Assembly: GCA_025642065.1 (NCBI GenBank)
Contig: JAODUP010000411.1
Span: 1-64,000 of the forward strand
DNA length: 64,000 nt
Direction of reading: 5' to 3'
Source of the DNA: Paralvinella palmiformis
Taxonomy: Eukaryota; Annelida; Polychaeta; Terebellida; Alvinellidae
Each line of letters starts with the position of its first letter. Positions within the stretch are counted from its first letter, which is position 1. The notes below the pieces were generated by a model. It did no database searches and was not told the origin of the DNA. It saw only the letters and a list, made by a program, of their open reading frames with translations. Of the stretch, positions 46,400 to 57,109 are shown piece by piece. The position numbers and the translations under genes are program-made.

Positions 46400-46980
46400 G
46401 ACCACCACTCGAAACCTCGATATCATGTTCTCAAATTATCGCTCAGCCGAAAACTATGCTCTTCGTTCAGCTGTCCGGATTCCGTCTGGATCTTCGGGCC
46501 CACTTTAACTATCTTTCTGTGTACACAAGAGATACAATGTATCCGGGCGCCGAAAAAGACGGGCTTCTATCTTTGTGTACACAGCACATCCTTGGTACAC
46601 AAGTCCGGAGTACCAAGTGGCTCACGGAGTCCGGCACTGGATCAAACAGATGTGAGCGATAATACGGGAGTGGTTCGATATTTACGTAGACGCATACCGT
46701 AACATAGGTATTCTTATCCGGAGAGCAAATCTCTTCTTCCGGATCAGACATGCCGCTGTGACCTCATCTCGTCTGAGCCGATGATGATGATGATGATGAC
46801 TGGAAGTAGTGTCCTGATGATGTCACGGCTCTCGTGCGGGTCACGTGATGGGGCGCAACTGGTGCGAGAGGCTTATTCTTGACGGCTAGCTAACTGGATT
46901 ATTCATTACTGAATGCTCTAAGGACATTCGGGATTCAGCAATCACTGGATTATAAACACGTCTCCTCCATACATGTGGTC
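46400..46980. other. Unassigned sequence with (ATG)n and E-box
   Basis: TGTGTACACA occurs in two similar contexts near 46521 and 46575 (CTTTCTGTGTACACA versus ATCTTTGTGTACACA). (GAT)n at 46782-46798; TCACGTGA at 46841-46848. Confidence 0.35.
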
Positions 46981-46989
46981 ACGTGGGCA

Positions 46990-47085
46990 TTGAACGCATC
47001 TTAACAGATCTATATCGGGTTCGAACTGTTGACCCCAAAAGAAAATCAGATCCATTTTACAGACTGCGCTACTTACGGGGATTCT
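46990..47085 (-). mobile_element. tRNA-like SINE head
   Basis: On minus: GTAAGTAGCGCAGTCTG (box A) and AGTTCGAACCCGA (box B). Confidence 0.5.
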
Positions 47086-47199
47086 CTTCTGCTATAGGCT
47101 AGTTAGTGATGGACTAATACTGACCTAATTGCTGATATTTACAACGTTATTAGTTTGTTATAAGCGTTTTGCTAGTGACCTAATTACTAGTGCAATTTG

Positions 47200-47800
47200 A
47201 CCTAAATACCAAAACCTTGATTGGTTGCTTAGACGTTTGGCGTTACTGCTCTAATTACACCTTACTAGAATCTAACTAAATGATTGATTTATGAATATGT
47301 AGTCTGTAATTGGTTAGCCACATGCCCCAAGCTACTGACCTAATTACTTGCGCCGTGATTGTGATTGGTTAGTTAGAAATTCGGTTAATAGTTTTAGCTA
47401 ATGTTACTTGTATTTGTATGTGTATATGTACTATCGAACTGAAATAAAGTTTTATCGTGTCCTATCTTAAAGCTCCTGCTATTGATTGTATTATCACTTA
47501 CTTGCCTGTGATTGGTTAAGTAGAAATCTAGTGCTGCTGACCTGTTTACTAATACATCATTGTGATTGGTTACCTAGATGGCGCCCAGAACTGACCTCAT
47601 TACTGAGATTTTTCTTTCGATTGGTCAGTTAGCGGTGTCACGTGACTGGCTTAATTTGTTTTGGTGACTTATACCCGCGATTGGGCGACAAAAAAAATCA
47701 GAGCTATTTAACAACCTACTAATGCCTCATTGCGATTGGTAACTTAGAAATAAAATGCCGCCGAATTAGTTACTAATACCGCCTCTCCGATTGGTTGACT
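47200..47800 (+). repeat. 55-bp minisatellite carrying an inverted CCAAT box in each unit
   Basis: ATTGG occurs at 47220, 47309, 47364, 47511, 47565, 47620, 47680, 47735 and 47790, mostly 54-60 bp apart. Around it each unit has GACCTAATTACTAATACC before, and TTAGTTAGAAAT-like sequence after. An unrelated stretch of about 90 bp interrupts the array near 47400-47490. GATTGG(T/C) is the reverse of a CCAAT box (NF-Y type). Confidence 0.7.
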
Positions 47801-47816
47801 GGAGATTATTGACCTA

Positions 47817-48465
47817 ATGGTCCTTTTCATTCCGGAGATTCCCGAAGTACTGGCCTATCAGAGGCTGGCTAGCGTTTAATCCCGGTGACAAGAATCCAGT
47901 CGAACTATTTTCAGCTAGGTCATAAAACACTGTCAGATATAAGCCTATAACCAGTGATGAAAAGACGATAAGGTTATTAAAAATATATTTTAATACTTTA
48001 CGTGAATTCGGCGAAACCTCTTCTTTCTAGAATATCCAAATGTCGTCCATAAATACACGAGAAATGAACTGAATTTATATTTTAGTGTGAGTTTGATAAT
48101 ACGAAATAGCCATCTGTATTTTAAATGTTTTTTCGTCTGATCAATTATTACAGTGAATATAGTAAATCCTGTTCAGGATTTCGCCCTGAAAAGGGAGTCA
48201 TTATTTTCTCACGGTGCAGTTCACTTTTGGTTATGTTTGCAGTCACAACTAACTAATCTGCTTTTAAATCGTCAAAAATAGATAATAATATTTGATTTTA
48301 TAGAACAGCATTCCAGTATGGCAACCAAAGTCGATTTCAATAGAGTAAAATACTACAAATTACGGCTCCCATTGACGGTTATTACGAAAGGACTCAAACT
48401 GGTAGCCAGCTCCTGATTGGCCGGCCGATTTACCGAGGATTGCCGATCTCTATGAAAAGGACCAT
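47817..48465. mobile_element. Possible short transposon with 14-bp inverted ends
   Basis: ATGGTCCTTTTCAT at 47817-47830 and its exact reverse complement at 48452-48465 bound a 649-bp AT-rich segment without CCAAT units, while CCAAT-bearing sequence lies on both sides. No clear target-site duplication and no coding frame, so a non-autonomous element is only one explanation. Confidence 0.3.
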
Positions 48466-48570
48466 CGCTAATGCTTTCATTGGTATTCGATTAATTGGAA
48501 GTCATCGACGACCGACCCAATTCCCAGCGCACTTCGTCTCTGATTGGCACATAACCTGATCCCATTGACC
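48410..48570 (+). repeat. Possible continuation of the CCAAT-bearing repeat
   Basis: ATTGG at 48416, 48479 and 48543 (63-64 bp apart), the first in a CTGATTGGCCGGCCGA context. Confidence 0.4.
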
Positions 48571-48994
48571 AAGTTGTTAGCGTCTTATCTGCTCCAGCTC
48601 GTCCGTCATACACCCGATGACATCCTAGAAACGCCGAAACATGTAACTGGATCAAAGAGAGACGAGATGCAATTCCAGGTGTAAGTTACCTGTGTCACCG
48701 TTGTCTAGACGCGGCTATCTGAAACACCCGACGATATATGCCAGGTAACCAAAATCGCAGGTAACATTACGCTGTATATCTATTTAACACATAATATAAA
48801 ATTTCGAGAAAAACAGCCCACACAAGAAAACGACGTCATGACGTGAGGATGAAAACGTCCGCAGACGGCATGGAGTTTGACCGACAAAGTAAAACTTATT
48901 TCAACAATATTATTACGTCCTCATAATTAATATCTGTTTTGTTCGTTTTAATCATTTAGAAAAACAGTCCAAGCATGCTGGAGACTTGTGTTTC

Positions 48995-49014
48995 TAGGAC
49001 AGACAGACAGACAC

Positions 49015-49053
<39 letters not shown>

Positions 49054-49067
49054 GTCAAAGTGCATGG

Positions 49068-49107
<40 letters not shown>
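48995..49107. repeat. (ACAG)n and (TA)n microsatellites
   Basis: GACA units 48995-49052; TA 49070-49107. Confidence 0.95.
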
Positions 49108-49109
<2 letters not shown>

Positions 49110-49289
49110 TTATAAATATAATAAAATATAAAAAAATTCTGGTTTCTGTCATCATAACTCACTTTGATCACCAAACAAGTTTTCTATCTTACAAAACCAC
49201 TTTCTGGATAAAGGCGACTGTAGATATTTAATCAGACAGTAGTCAATCAGTTAGTCAGTCGGTCGGCGAAACAGGACAAACTTAATCAT

Positions 49290-49660
49290 AGCCACCGCCA
49301 TAGATCCTGACCAGGTAATGCCTTATGGCGTCCAATCAGCGGGCTTTATCCAATCCAGACGGTCTCCGACTGCTCATAGCGCCACTTAGTGGACGCATTC
49401 CGCCGATAGGATAACGGGGTTATATCACCGATATCAGGGGTCTAATATCAGCAATATCAGAGATGTGATATCACGGCGGCCGCCGACGATCTGATATGAT
49501 CCTTGCACGATCCGTCTGGAGCCAGCCGGATCCTGTACACCGGTCCGGTGTCGAACGGTGCTGCCATCTGTAAATCGGGATGTTTTCCTGAGCGATAATA
49601 TAGATAGTTAGCTGGCGTACAGTAATAGTGGGGACTATTGTCATGTGAAACTCGGGTTAT
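49290..49660. other. Non-repetitive GC-moderate stretch
   Basis: ATATCA-rich words 49420-49500 and CGGCGGCCGCCG near 49473. No exon recognised. Confidence 0.3.
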
Positions 49661-49840
49661 AAAATGGCGATAAATAATGGCATGGCGTGATTTGATAATT
49701 GAATACTGAAATATCGTGATATATCAGCGAAATAGACGAGAAATCTTCGAGATAAAGCTGAGAATATTCTGTGCATCCAATACTACTAGTATATTGTTTC
49801 GTGTGCCGGTGTTAGCTTTTTACAATGGTACCCGCCCCTT

Positions 49841-50040
49841 GTTAAATGTTTCATCCACCAATAAAAGGCTTCGACCAGCCCTCTCGTATCCCAGGTAAGT
49901 ACAGCGCCGCATCTAAAAAGGGCAATCGATATACGAGCGTGAATGAATCAGCTGAGGATCAACATCCTTTAGGGAAGCATCCCACAAACACGGGCATGAG
50001 TCGTATTCGAACCTTGATATGGAGTTTTTCAGCGTAATAC
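49841..50040 (-). repeat. SINE-like relic plus a TTTCA.CCACCAA block shared with 50363
   Basis: On minus a head-like GTATTACGCTGAAAAACTCC and box-B-like AAGGTTCGAATAC. On + the block ATGTTTCATCCACCAATAAA and AGGCTTCGACC recurs as ATGTTTCAGCCACCAACCAA and AGGATTCAACC at 50363-50390, so the two loci share a short repeat. Confidence 0.45.
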
Positions 50041-50463
50041 GCCATTCTTGGAGCATGGCGTAAATATGATTTGTTTTCTCTTTTTTTTAACCAGCATCAA
50101 CTTAATATCTGATTTTGTCATATCCCTCTCCTGGTGATCGTGCAGCCTGAATTTAGGAAATGGAATGTTTACGATTGTGCACCGAATACAGCAATGTCAA
50201 CCAGTACTCGTCCGGAACGTCAATGCGCAACAACCCATATCCCATGGGAGTTGCCTATCCTACTGTAAACATTCAGTTGGTACATATTGAGTATGAAGCC
50301 AGTGACTTGGTGTAGGCTTCATCTGTATTTCGAAGTCATGTTATCTGTGTGTTTGTCTTATGTTTCAGCCACCAACCAAAGGATTCAACCCGATTGTCTC
50401 TGCTTCCTCTGGAGTAGTCGCTGTCTGTCACATATCTCGAGTGTGTTCATGGCAGAGGCTACC

Positions 50464-51127
50464 TCACTCACTCACTCGCTCGCTCGCTCGCTCAGCTCGC
50501 TCGCTCACTCGCTCGCTCACTCACTCACTCACTCACTCACTCACTCACTCACTCACTCACTCACTCACTCACTCACTCACTCACTCACTCACTCACTCAC
50601 TCACTCACTCACTCACTCACTCACTCACTCACTCACTCACTCACTCACTCACTCACTCACTCACCCACTCACTCACTCACTCACCCACCTCACCACTCAC
50701 TCACTCACTCACTCACTCACTCACTCACTCACTCACTCACTCACTCATTCAAGTAGACACTCAAGGAGACACTCAAGGAGACACTCAAGGAGACACTCAA
50801 GGAGACACTCACTCACTCACTCACTCACTCACTCACTCACCACCACCACCACCACTCACCACTCACCACTCACCACTCACTCACTCCCACCACCACCACC
50901 ACTCACTCACCACCACTCACCACCACCACCACCACCACCACCACCCACCACCACCACCACCACCACCACCACCACTCACCACCACCACTCACTCACTCAC
51001 TCACTCACTCACTCACTCACTCACTCACTCACTCACTCACTCACTCACTCACTCACTCACTCACTCACCACTCACTCACTCACTCACCACTCACTCACTC
51101 ACTCACTCACTCACTCACTCACTCACT
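50464..51127 (+). repeat. Large multi-domain (ACTC)n array with CAC and 12-bp domains
   Basis: About 660 bp: CTCG-rich start, (ACTC)n 50518-50750 with a few CACC variants, a 12-bp domain ACTCAAGGAGAC of about four copies (50757-50805), (ACTC)n, a (CAC)n domain (50840-50985) and a final (ACTC)n to 51127. It is read through in two frames of 284 and 296 codons only because the units contain no stop codons. Confidence 0.95.
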
Positions 51128-51254
51128 CATGCTATTTATATATCACGCTCGCCTATTCCGGTATATGCCACGATTAGGCGTGGACTATACAAGATGCTGG
51201 AAGGGGGTTCGTAATCCGGATTATTAACTGGATAAATCTTTTAGAAAGTTATCA

Positions 51255-51400
51255 CTGGCTTAGGGCTACTTAGGGCTACTTTTGTGCACTCATTAGGCTA
51301 AACACCCCTCAGACTTAACGAAACCGGGGTCTGAAACCTTGTACTTGAAGTCTGTGACCTGCCGTGCCATAGCAAACATCCCATTATACCGCTGAGACCG
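51255..51400 (-). mobile_element. SINE relic, reverse
   Basis: The + strand has CTACTTTTGTGCACTCATTA and GGCTAAAC (SINE tail end, reversed), a degraded CCCCTCAGACTTAACG part, and GGGGTCTGAAACCTTG in place of box B. The head is partly recognisable to 51400. Confidence 0.6.
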
Positions 51401-51749
51401 TCAGCGAAGCTAAGAAATTATCTCACATAATCCATGAACCTGGTAACTTTCCTTTGAGTTTTTACCGAATTCTTACCTATACAATAATGCTCCCCCCATA
51501 AGCTGATCAGAAACCTAGCCTGTATACCAAATTAAGGTTTATTTTGTCCCATTACCAGCCGCACCCATAGAGTTTGTACATTGTACTGCGTGCTACGAAA
51601 TAATTATTCGTCATCTACAAGTATATTGCCCACTGTTCGATGGCCAGTAGACAGGAAGATGTATAATGTTTATTATTATGAAGCTTCATAAATAACATGT
51701 TTATTTCGGGTATTGATATTGATCGAATAATTAATCTAACTGAAGACCA

Positions 51750-52510
51750 ATACTAGTAGTTGATTAATCAATCTACCAGCTAATCATTCAATCAACAAAT
51801 CAATTAACCAATCAATCAGCCAACCAACAAACCAATCAGTCATCCAATCAATGAATCATCCATTCGATGAATCAATCAACCAATTAATCAACAAAACCTA
51901 CCAACGAATCATCTTGTTTTGTCTTGTTGAAGTTTGGGGTACAGCCACCTGGTGTTGATTTTTTGGGGGTTATTTTGGTGATGACAGTTGTATTAAAATG
52001 GTGGCACCTCAGTTTACTATAAGTGTCATGTTCGGGGGAGAAAACCCTTACCAGTGGCCTGGTTGGACTAAAAACTCCCCCTACTATAATGTCACGGCCT
52101 GGATACGAACCTCCGGCCTCCCGCACAGCATGAACCATGGATTCGAAAGTCCCACGCTCCATAGGGGCGGTCTGATCTGTCCTTGGTATGTGTAGGGATC
52201 TTTCTGGAGAAGTCGGGTTATGATGTCTGGTAGGAATGTTGATTTCCTTATGAACAATGCTGCTAGGTGATGGTCTGGAATCATTTAATCAACTAACACA
52301 TAAATTAATCAACCGACCAATAAGCCGACCAATCATCCAATCCATCAACCATCCAATCAATAAATAAACAAACCAATCAATCGATGAACAAAACCAATCA
52401 TTAGACTAATAAATCAATCAATCAACATACAAACCAATGAACTAATCAACCAGCCAATGATTAAGCCAACCCATCCATCAATCAATCAATCAACCAGCCA
52501 ATCAATCAAC
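51750..52510 (+). repeat. Degenerate (AATC/AACC)n tetranucleotide region split by a SINE
   Basis: CAATCAAT and AACCAATC words at 51750-51895 and again at 52285-52510. Between them lies the SINE at 51890-52165 and about 110 bp of further unique DNA. Confidence 0.8.
51890..52165 (-). mobile_element. tRNA-derived SINE, third family
   Basis: On minus: GGTTCATGCTGTGCGGGAGG then GGAGGTTCGTATCCAGG (box B). The body has AAGGGTTTTCTCCCCCG, GGTGCCACCATTTTAAT and a CAGGTGGCTGTACCCCAAAC tail followed by CAACAAGACAAAACAAG. The tail differs from the other two families. Its insertion splits a tetranucleotide region. Confidence 0.65.
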
Positions 52511-52924
52511 CAATAAGCCAATGCCTCAGCCATGAAGACAGTCTATTACGCTAACTGAGCACAGTGCTGAAGGTGATCAGTCAGAAAGTGGCATGTTCTC
52601 GATTCGATTCTGGTAATCAAGTAGTGACCTTTCACGTGGTCAAGGGTCAATTCGGCCTGTCTGATGTTTGATGGTAATATATACTGTAATGTGGATTTAT
52701 TGGCTTCCAACAGTTTAATTGAAAATTATATAACCCTGGGAAGTTGACGATGATGGCGGAACGCACTGCATGCAAAGGAGCAAAGCATAAGCAAGTAAAG
52801 TCTTTAGCCCTGACCGGAAGGGAAAGTCCTTAGAACGACTGGCTATACATATATAAATAAATGCATAAATAAATCAACTGAAGTTGAATTCGTTTAATTT
52901 CAAATAGTTCTAAATTACAATGAA

Positions 52925-53060
52925 GTACGAAGGATATTCCGATCGTACAACGGTAAGAACACTCGACCGCAAAGCTACACATCAGAGTTCGGTTCCGCCT
53001 CGTTTCCATGTTTGTGTGATATTTCCTGTGGTCGTAACTCTCAGGTGTAAGCAGTCAAGA
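52925..53060 (+). mobile_element. SINE-like element
   Basis: TCGTACAACGGTAAGAACAC (box A region) and AGTTCGGTTCCGCC (box B), then GTTTCCATGTTTGTGTG-type tail. Confidence 0.45.
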
Positions 53061-53199
53061 GACTACCCACACACCCTGAACACTCGCTCTGCAAAACAAC
53101 CAGTTAAATAAATAATTTTGGCACTTTATTAATTATAAATAATTAATAATTAAGATGATTAATTGTTATGACTTTAAATTAAAAACGACAAACGTTCAA

Positions 53200-53720
53200 A
53201 CAGCCTTAATGATCATATCTAAATAAACCTGTGCTCATTCATCAGGCGCGCCCGTGTGTAAAACCCCTTTAATTGACTGTTACGTTAACGGGCCAGAAAT
53301 TGGTTCGCCTGTTAAATAACCCGCCTACCCCCAGCTGTCCGTAGCCGTGCGCAGCTGTTCCGACAGGATTTTTCCAGTTCCTCGTACGTGTGACACCGTT
53401 TCGTAGAAACAGCGAACATAGCGACTGTCGCCGGCCATCCTCCATCTAACATTGTGTCAACAGTGACTTGACACAATCCAATCACTAACCGTCTAAGTTG
53501 ACACCGTACGTCCCGGACACCGACGCTATCTATCAGGGGACAGGACAATGGTGTCATCCCGAGCAGACGTCACACCGATCATCGTTGTCTCCGGGACATT
53601 CACATGCCAGCTCCCTATTTCCAGATGTTATCTAGCAGATAGCAATACGCTCCCTCCCCCCACTCCCCATAGCCCAGTGTATGTCATTTATTTTCGCCAT
53701 TATTTGTGCCTTATGTAAGG
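53200..53720. other. Non-repetitive island rich in TGACAC/GTGTCA words
   Basis: GTGTGACACCG, TTGTGTCAACAGTGACTTGA and TTGACACCGTACG words in both directions, like the 23240 island. An 81-codon minus frame (53312-53557) is of normal composition but unrecognised. Confidence 0.35.
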
Positions 53721-53751
53721 TTGTCTTACCTCCATAGATATCCCGAACGAT

Positions 53752-53752
53752 G

Positions 53753-53837
<85 letters not shown>

Positions 53838-53930
53838 CGTGCGTGCGTGCGCGTGTGTGTGTATGTGCGTGTATATGCATGTGTAAGTGTTGCGGGTGTG
53901 TGTGAGTATGTATGTGTATATGTGTGTGTT
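53752..53930. repeat. (CT)n(TA)n(GT)n compound array
   Basis: CT 53752-53777, TA to 53806, GT and GCGT words onward. Confidence 0.95.
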
Positions 53931-54331
53931 TGTATTAGTGCTTGAGATATAGTGAGTTGTATCCAATTCCAGCGGCTAATTAATTAGCGAGAAAGATGAC
54001 TTCGGTCAAAAGTTAACGTTTTAAAAATTGCGAATAAAAATTGATGAATGAATAAATTGATTCATCGATTCAGTCGTTCTTTTAATTCATTCTTTCGTTC
54101 AGTCAACGTTATTTCGAGTACACAAACCTCAAAGTATTCAAAGTACTACGACAACCTATCTATATAATTACTTATTTTAACTTATTTCAGATTATAGTAT
54201 ATTTTTAAATTGTATTTTATCAAAATTTATTAAACAATAAAGACAAATTTATTACACGTACGCAGAAATTCATATTCCGAACAGCAATCACGTACCACAT
54301 AAGGTATATTCATAAATATTCGGTTATGTAC

Positions 54332-54475
54332 TGACGTCATCAACACATATGCATTTTGGTACACTGGTTTTGCTCGGTTTTGTTTCTACAGAAACACAGA
54401 AACCTTTAATACGAAGGTCCATGTGTCGGGGGACATCGTTCAGTGTCGTTCAAAACGGCTTTGTTTATGACGTCA
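54332..54475. promoter_or_regulatory. Two CRE palindromes in AT-rich DNA
   Basis: TGACGTCA at 54332-54339 and 54468-54475, 136 bp apart. Confidence 0.35.
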
Positions 54476-54630
54476 ACCGATCAAAGGAGTCAAAACGGAA
54501 GTGTGATTAAATACCTATACGGTGGTGTGTAACATAATTACGATGATTTTAAGATCGTTTGCCAAAGAAGCATTCGACATCACATGATAAACTACAGACA
54601 TCATGAATCATGGTAAAAATAAGACGAAAA

Positions 54631-55072
54631 CAGTGAGTGAGTGAGTGAATTAATGAGTGAGTGAGTGAGTGAGTCAATCAGTGAGTCAGTCAGTGAGTCA
54701 GTCAGTGAGTAAGACAGTGAGTCAGCCAGTGAGTCGGTGAGTCAATGAGTGAGTTGGATGAGTAAGTCGGATGCATGGGCTGGATGAGTGACATAGCTGA
54801 GTGAATGAATGGATAGTAGTGAATGAATGGATGAATAAGTGAATGAGGGAGTGAGTGAATGAGTGAATGAATGAATGGATGAATGAATGAATGAGTGAGT
54901 CAAAATATGAAAAATATGAAAGAATAAGTGAGTGAGTGAGTGAGTGAAAATATGAAAGAATAAGTGATTGAGTGAGTGAGTGAGTGAGTGAGTGAGTGAG
55001 AGTGAGTGAGTGAGTGAGTGAGTGAGTGAGTGAGTGAGTGAGTGAGTGAGTGAGTGAGTGAGTGAGTGAGTG
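54631..55072. repeat. (GTGA)n/(GAAT)n array, degenerate then pure
   Basis: Variable GTGA, GTCA, GAAT and GGAT tetramers to 54900, a duplicated AAAATATGAAAGAATAAGTG segment (about 54911 and 54947), then pure GTGA to 55072. Confidence 0.9.
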
Positions 55073-55299
55073 AGGCGCCGGTCATACCACGGACATTATC
55101 CCCAGTGATAATACCTAGAGAATCAGCCCAGAGACGCATATATGAATCAGATTTCAACCAACAATCAGAAATAAGATCCAGGATATGATCTATTTAAACA
55201 ACATGTATCTAGTAGAAACTCCTCGAATAAAGTCTCGTTCTAAGGTGATTCTCAATGTAATTTTGATTTAGGTGTCGTGAAAGTGTTTTTCCCATTTAT

Positions 55300-55620
55300 T
55301 CTTCAGTAATTGGTTCCAAAACGTAAGTCGGATGTAATGACATAAAAATATCTTCCGATTAAATTATTTCATTGTAAGTACCCTTTTTGTGTTTTTAATG
55401 TGCTTTTATTGTATTTTATGTTTTATTTAGCTTTCATTTGCAATTTATTAATTTCACGTCCTTTTATTATGACGTAGGCGATGTAGCTGAGTGACGTAAC
55501 AACGGACGTAATGTCGTTCGCTGAACTAAGATTTACTCTAAAATTTACTCTATCAAATTGGCGTAAAGGCGAATTTGACGTAGGCCGAAATGACGAGAAG
55601 CGAGGTATTACTGTAGAAGA
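55300..55620 (+). repeat. Two-copy dispersed repeat, copy 2
   Basis: Ordered match to 2385-2700, best at TTTCACGTCCTTTTATTATG, GTAGGCGATGTAGCTGAGTG and GGCGTAAAGGCGAATTTGAC. Ends near GGTATTACTGTAG. It lacks the flanking (TA)n tracts of copy 1. Confidence 0.75.
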
Positions 55621-55639
55621 TTCTTCTAGATTTAAAAAA

Positions 55640-56175
55640 AAGAAAATGCTGACATATCTGTTTCTCGCCCATACCCTCTGCCAGCCACCCCCCGACCCCG
55701 ACCCCCGATAACTGACCCTAATGACCTCGCCATCACCTGCAAAGAGATTTGGTAATTGCTGACAAAGACGGCTTCGGTAATGTCGGCATCAACCAGATAA
55801 TTTGGCGATAATTCGCCGGGATTGATTCAATCATCGAGGTCAGATTGGAGGCATTTCACCGTTTTGTCGCCGATTCTTTGGAACGTCGCGATCCGGACAA
55901 TGTCGACGTCATAATGATGTCACCGCCCCCCCCCCACCTCGCCGTTGAGCCGGTCCGGACAACCCTCCCCGTTCATATCCACGTGTGGGCCATGAATGGC
56001 CATAATATAATAACCGACGATGTTATTGTGTCGGGATTTGGCCGAAATCACGGCATCAGTCACGTGTCGCGGCACGACGCGGCGTCGAGAGTGGGTCACG
56101 TGACCGGACGTGACCCGGCGTCACGGCGCTCAGCGGTGACGTCAAGGGCTCGTTGGGCTGCCGTGCTTGACGTCT
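55640..56175. other. GC-richer island with CACGTG and CRE motifs
   Basis: GTCACGTGTC (about 56059), TCACGTGA (56096-56103), TGACGTCA (56137-56144), a C run near 55925 and GGCCATGAATGGCC (paired arms). Candidate regulatory element. Confidence 0.4.
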
Positions 56176-56385
56176 GATTGAGTTAATATCGAAATCAAAT
56201 ATAATAACGGGATATAAAGCTACGGGGAGGGATACTCGCTATACTCGTGCTGGCCAAGATACTCGCCGTACTCGCACCAACCTTGATACTCGCCGTACTC
56301 GTTCTGGACTGGGATGTACCTATGTGTCTACTCTCGATAAAAAGTGACTCGATATTCTTTGTTCTTGGAAAATTTGGACACATCT

Positions 56386-56625
56386 CTCTCTCTCTCTCTC
56401 TCCCCCCCTCTCTCTCTCTGAGTGAGTGAGTTATTGAGTGAGTGAGTGAGTGAGTGAGTGATCGAGCGAGCGAGTGAGCGAGTGAGTGAGTGAGTGAGTG
56501 AGTGAGTGAGTGAGTGAGTGAGTGAGTGAGTGAGTGAGTGAGTGAGTGAGTGAGTGAGTGAGTGAGTGAGTGAGTGAGTGAGTGAGTGAGTGAGTGAGTG
56601 AGTGAGTGAGTGAGTGAGTGAGTGT
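56386..56625. repeat. (CT)n and (GTGA)n array
   Basis: CT 56386-56420 with a C run, then GTGA to 56625 with GAGC variants near 56462. The long minus frame here is repeat translation. Confidence 0.95.
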
Positions 56626-56699
56626 ACGTCCGTCGGTCCATCAGGTCCCCTATGCGCTAAAATTCATCAATAGAATTTCAGTTATTCGGAAACATTATA

Positions 56700-57000
56700 G
56701 CTAGAAATATCCCCTCTCACCCAGCTCTCACCCAACTTCTCACCAAGCACCTGACCCAGCCTCACACCAACCGATCACCAAACACCTCACCCGAGTCTTC
56801 ACCCAGTCTCTCACTGAAATTCTCATCCAAATTTTCACCCTGCTTCGCACCTAATCTCTCCCGTACTATCTTATCCAACCTATTACCCAGCCGCTCACCC
56901 TACCTAACTCCACCCCGTCTTTCGCTTACCATCTCATCTCATCGACCTCTCGTCTCACCCAACCTCTTACCAGCCTCTAACCCAGCCTATCAACCAGTTT
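56700..57000 (+). repeat. Degenerate (CTCACCCAACCT)n repeat
   Basis: CTCACCCA, CTCACCAA and TCTCACC words at about 12-17 bp spacing, pyrimidine-rich on +. Confidence 0.7.
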
Positions 57001-57109
57001 CCGAAACACAGACAACAAGCAACATAACAAATTGTTTGTTTACACCTAAACTCCAACAACTTTCAAAAAAATAGCCAACCAACACTTTCTCTAATTATGC
57101 CGAAGTTTT

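Noticed and set aside
50287..51214. Two overlapping + frames of 296 and 284 codons
   Set aside because: They translate ACTC and CAC tandem repeats with no stop codons. Composition is only Ser/His/Thr/Leu/Pro and there is no start context or domain.
53312..53557. 81-codon minus frame
   Set aside because: No family recognised and no exon boundaries; likely chance in GC-moderate DNA.
56195..56641. 148-codon minus frame
   Set aside because: Mostly (GTGA)n translation; the rest is too short to support.
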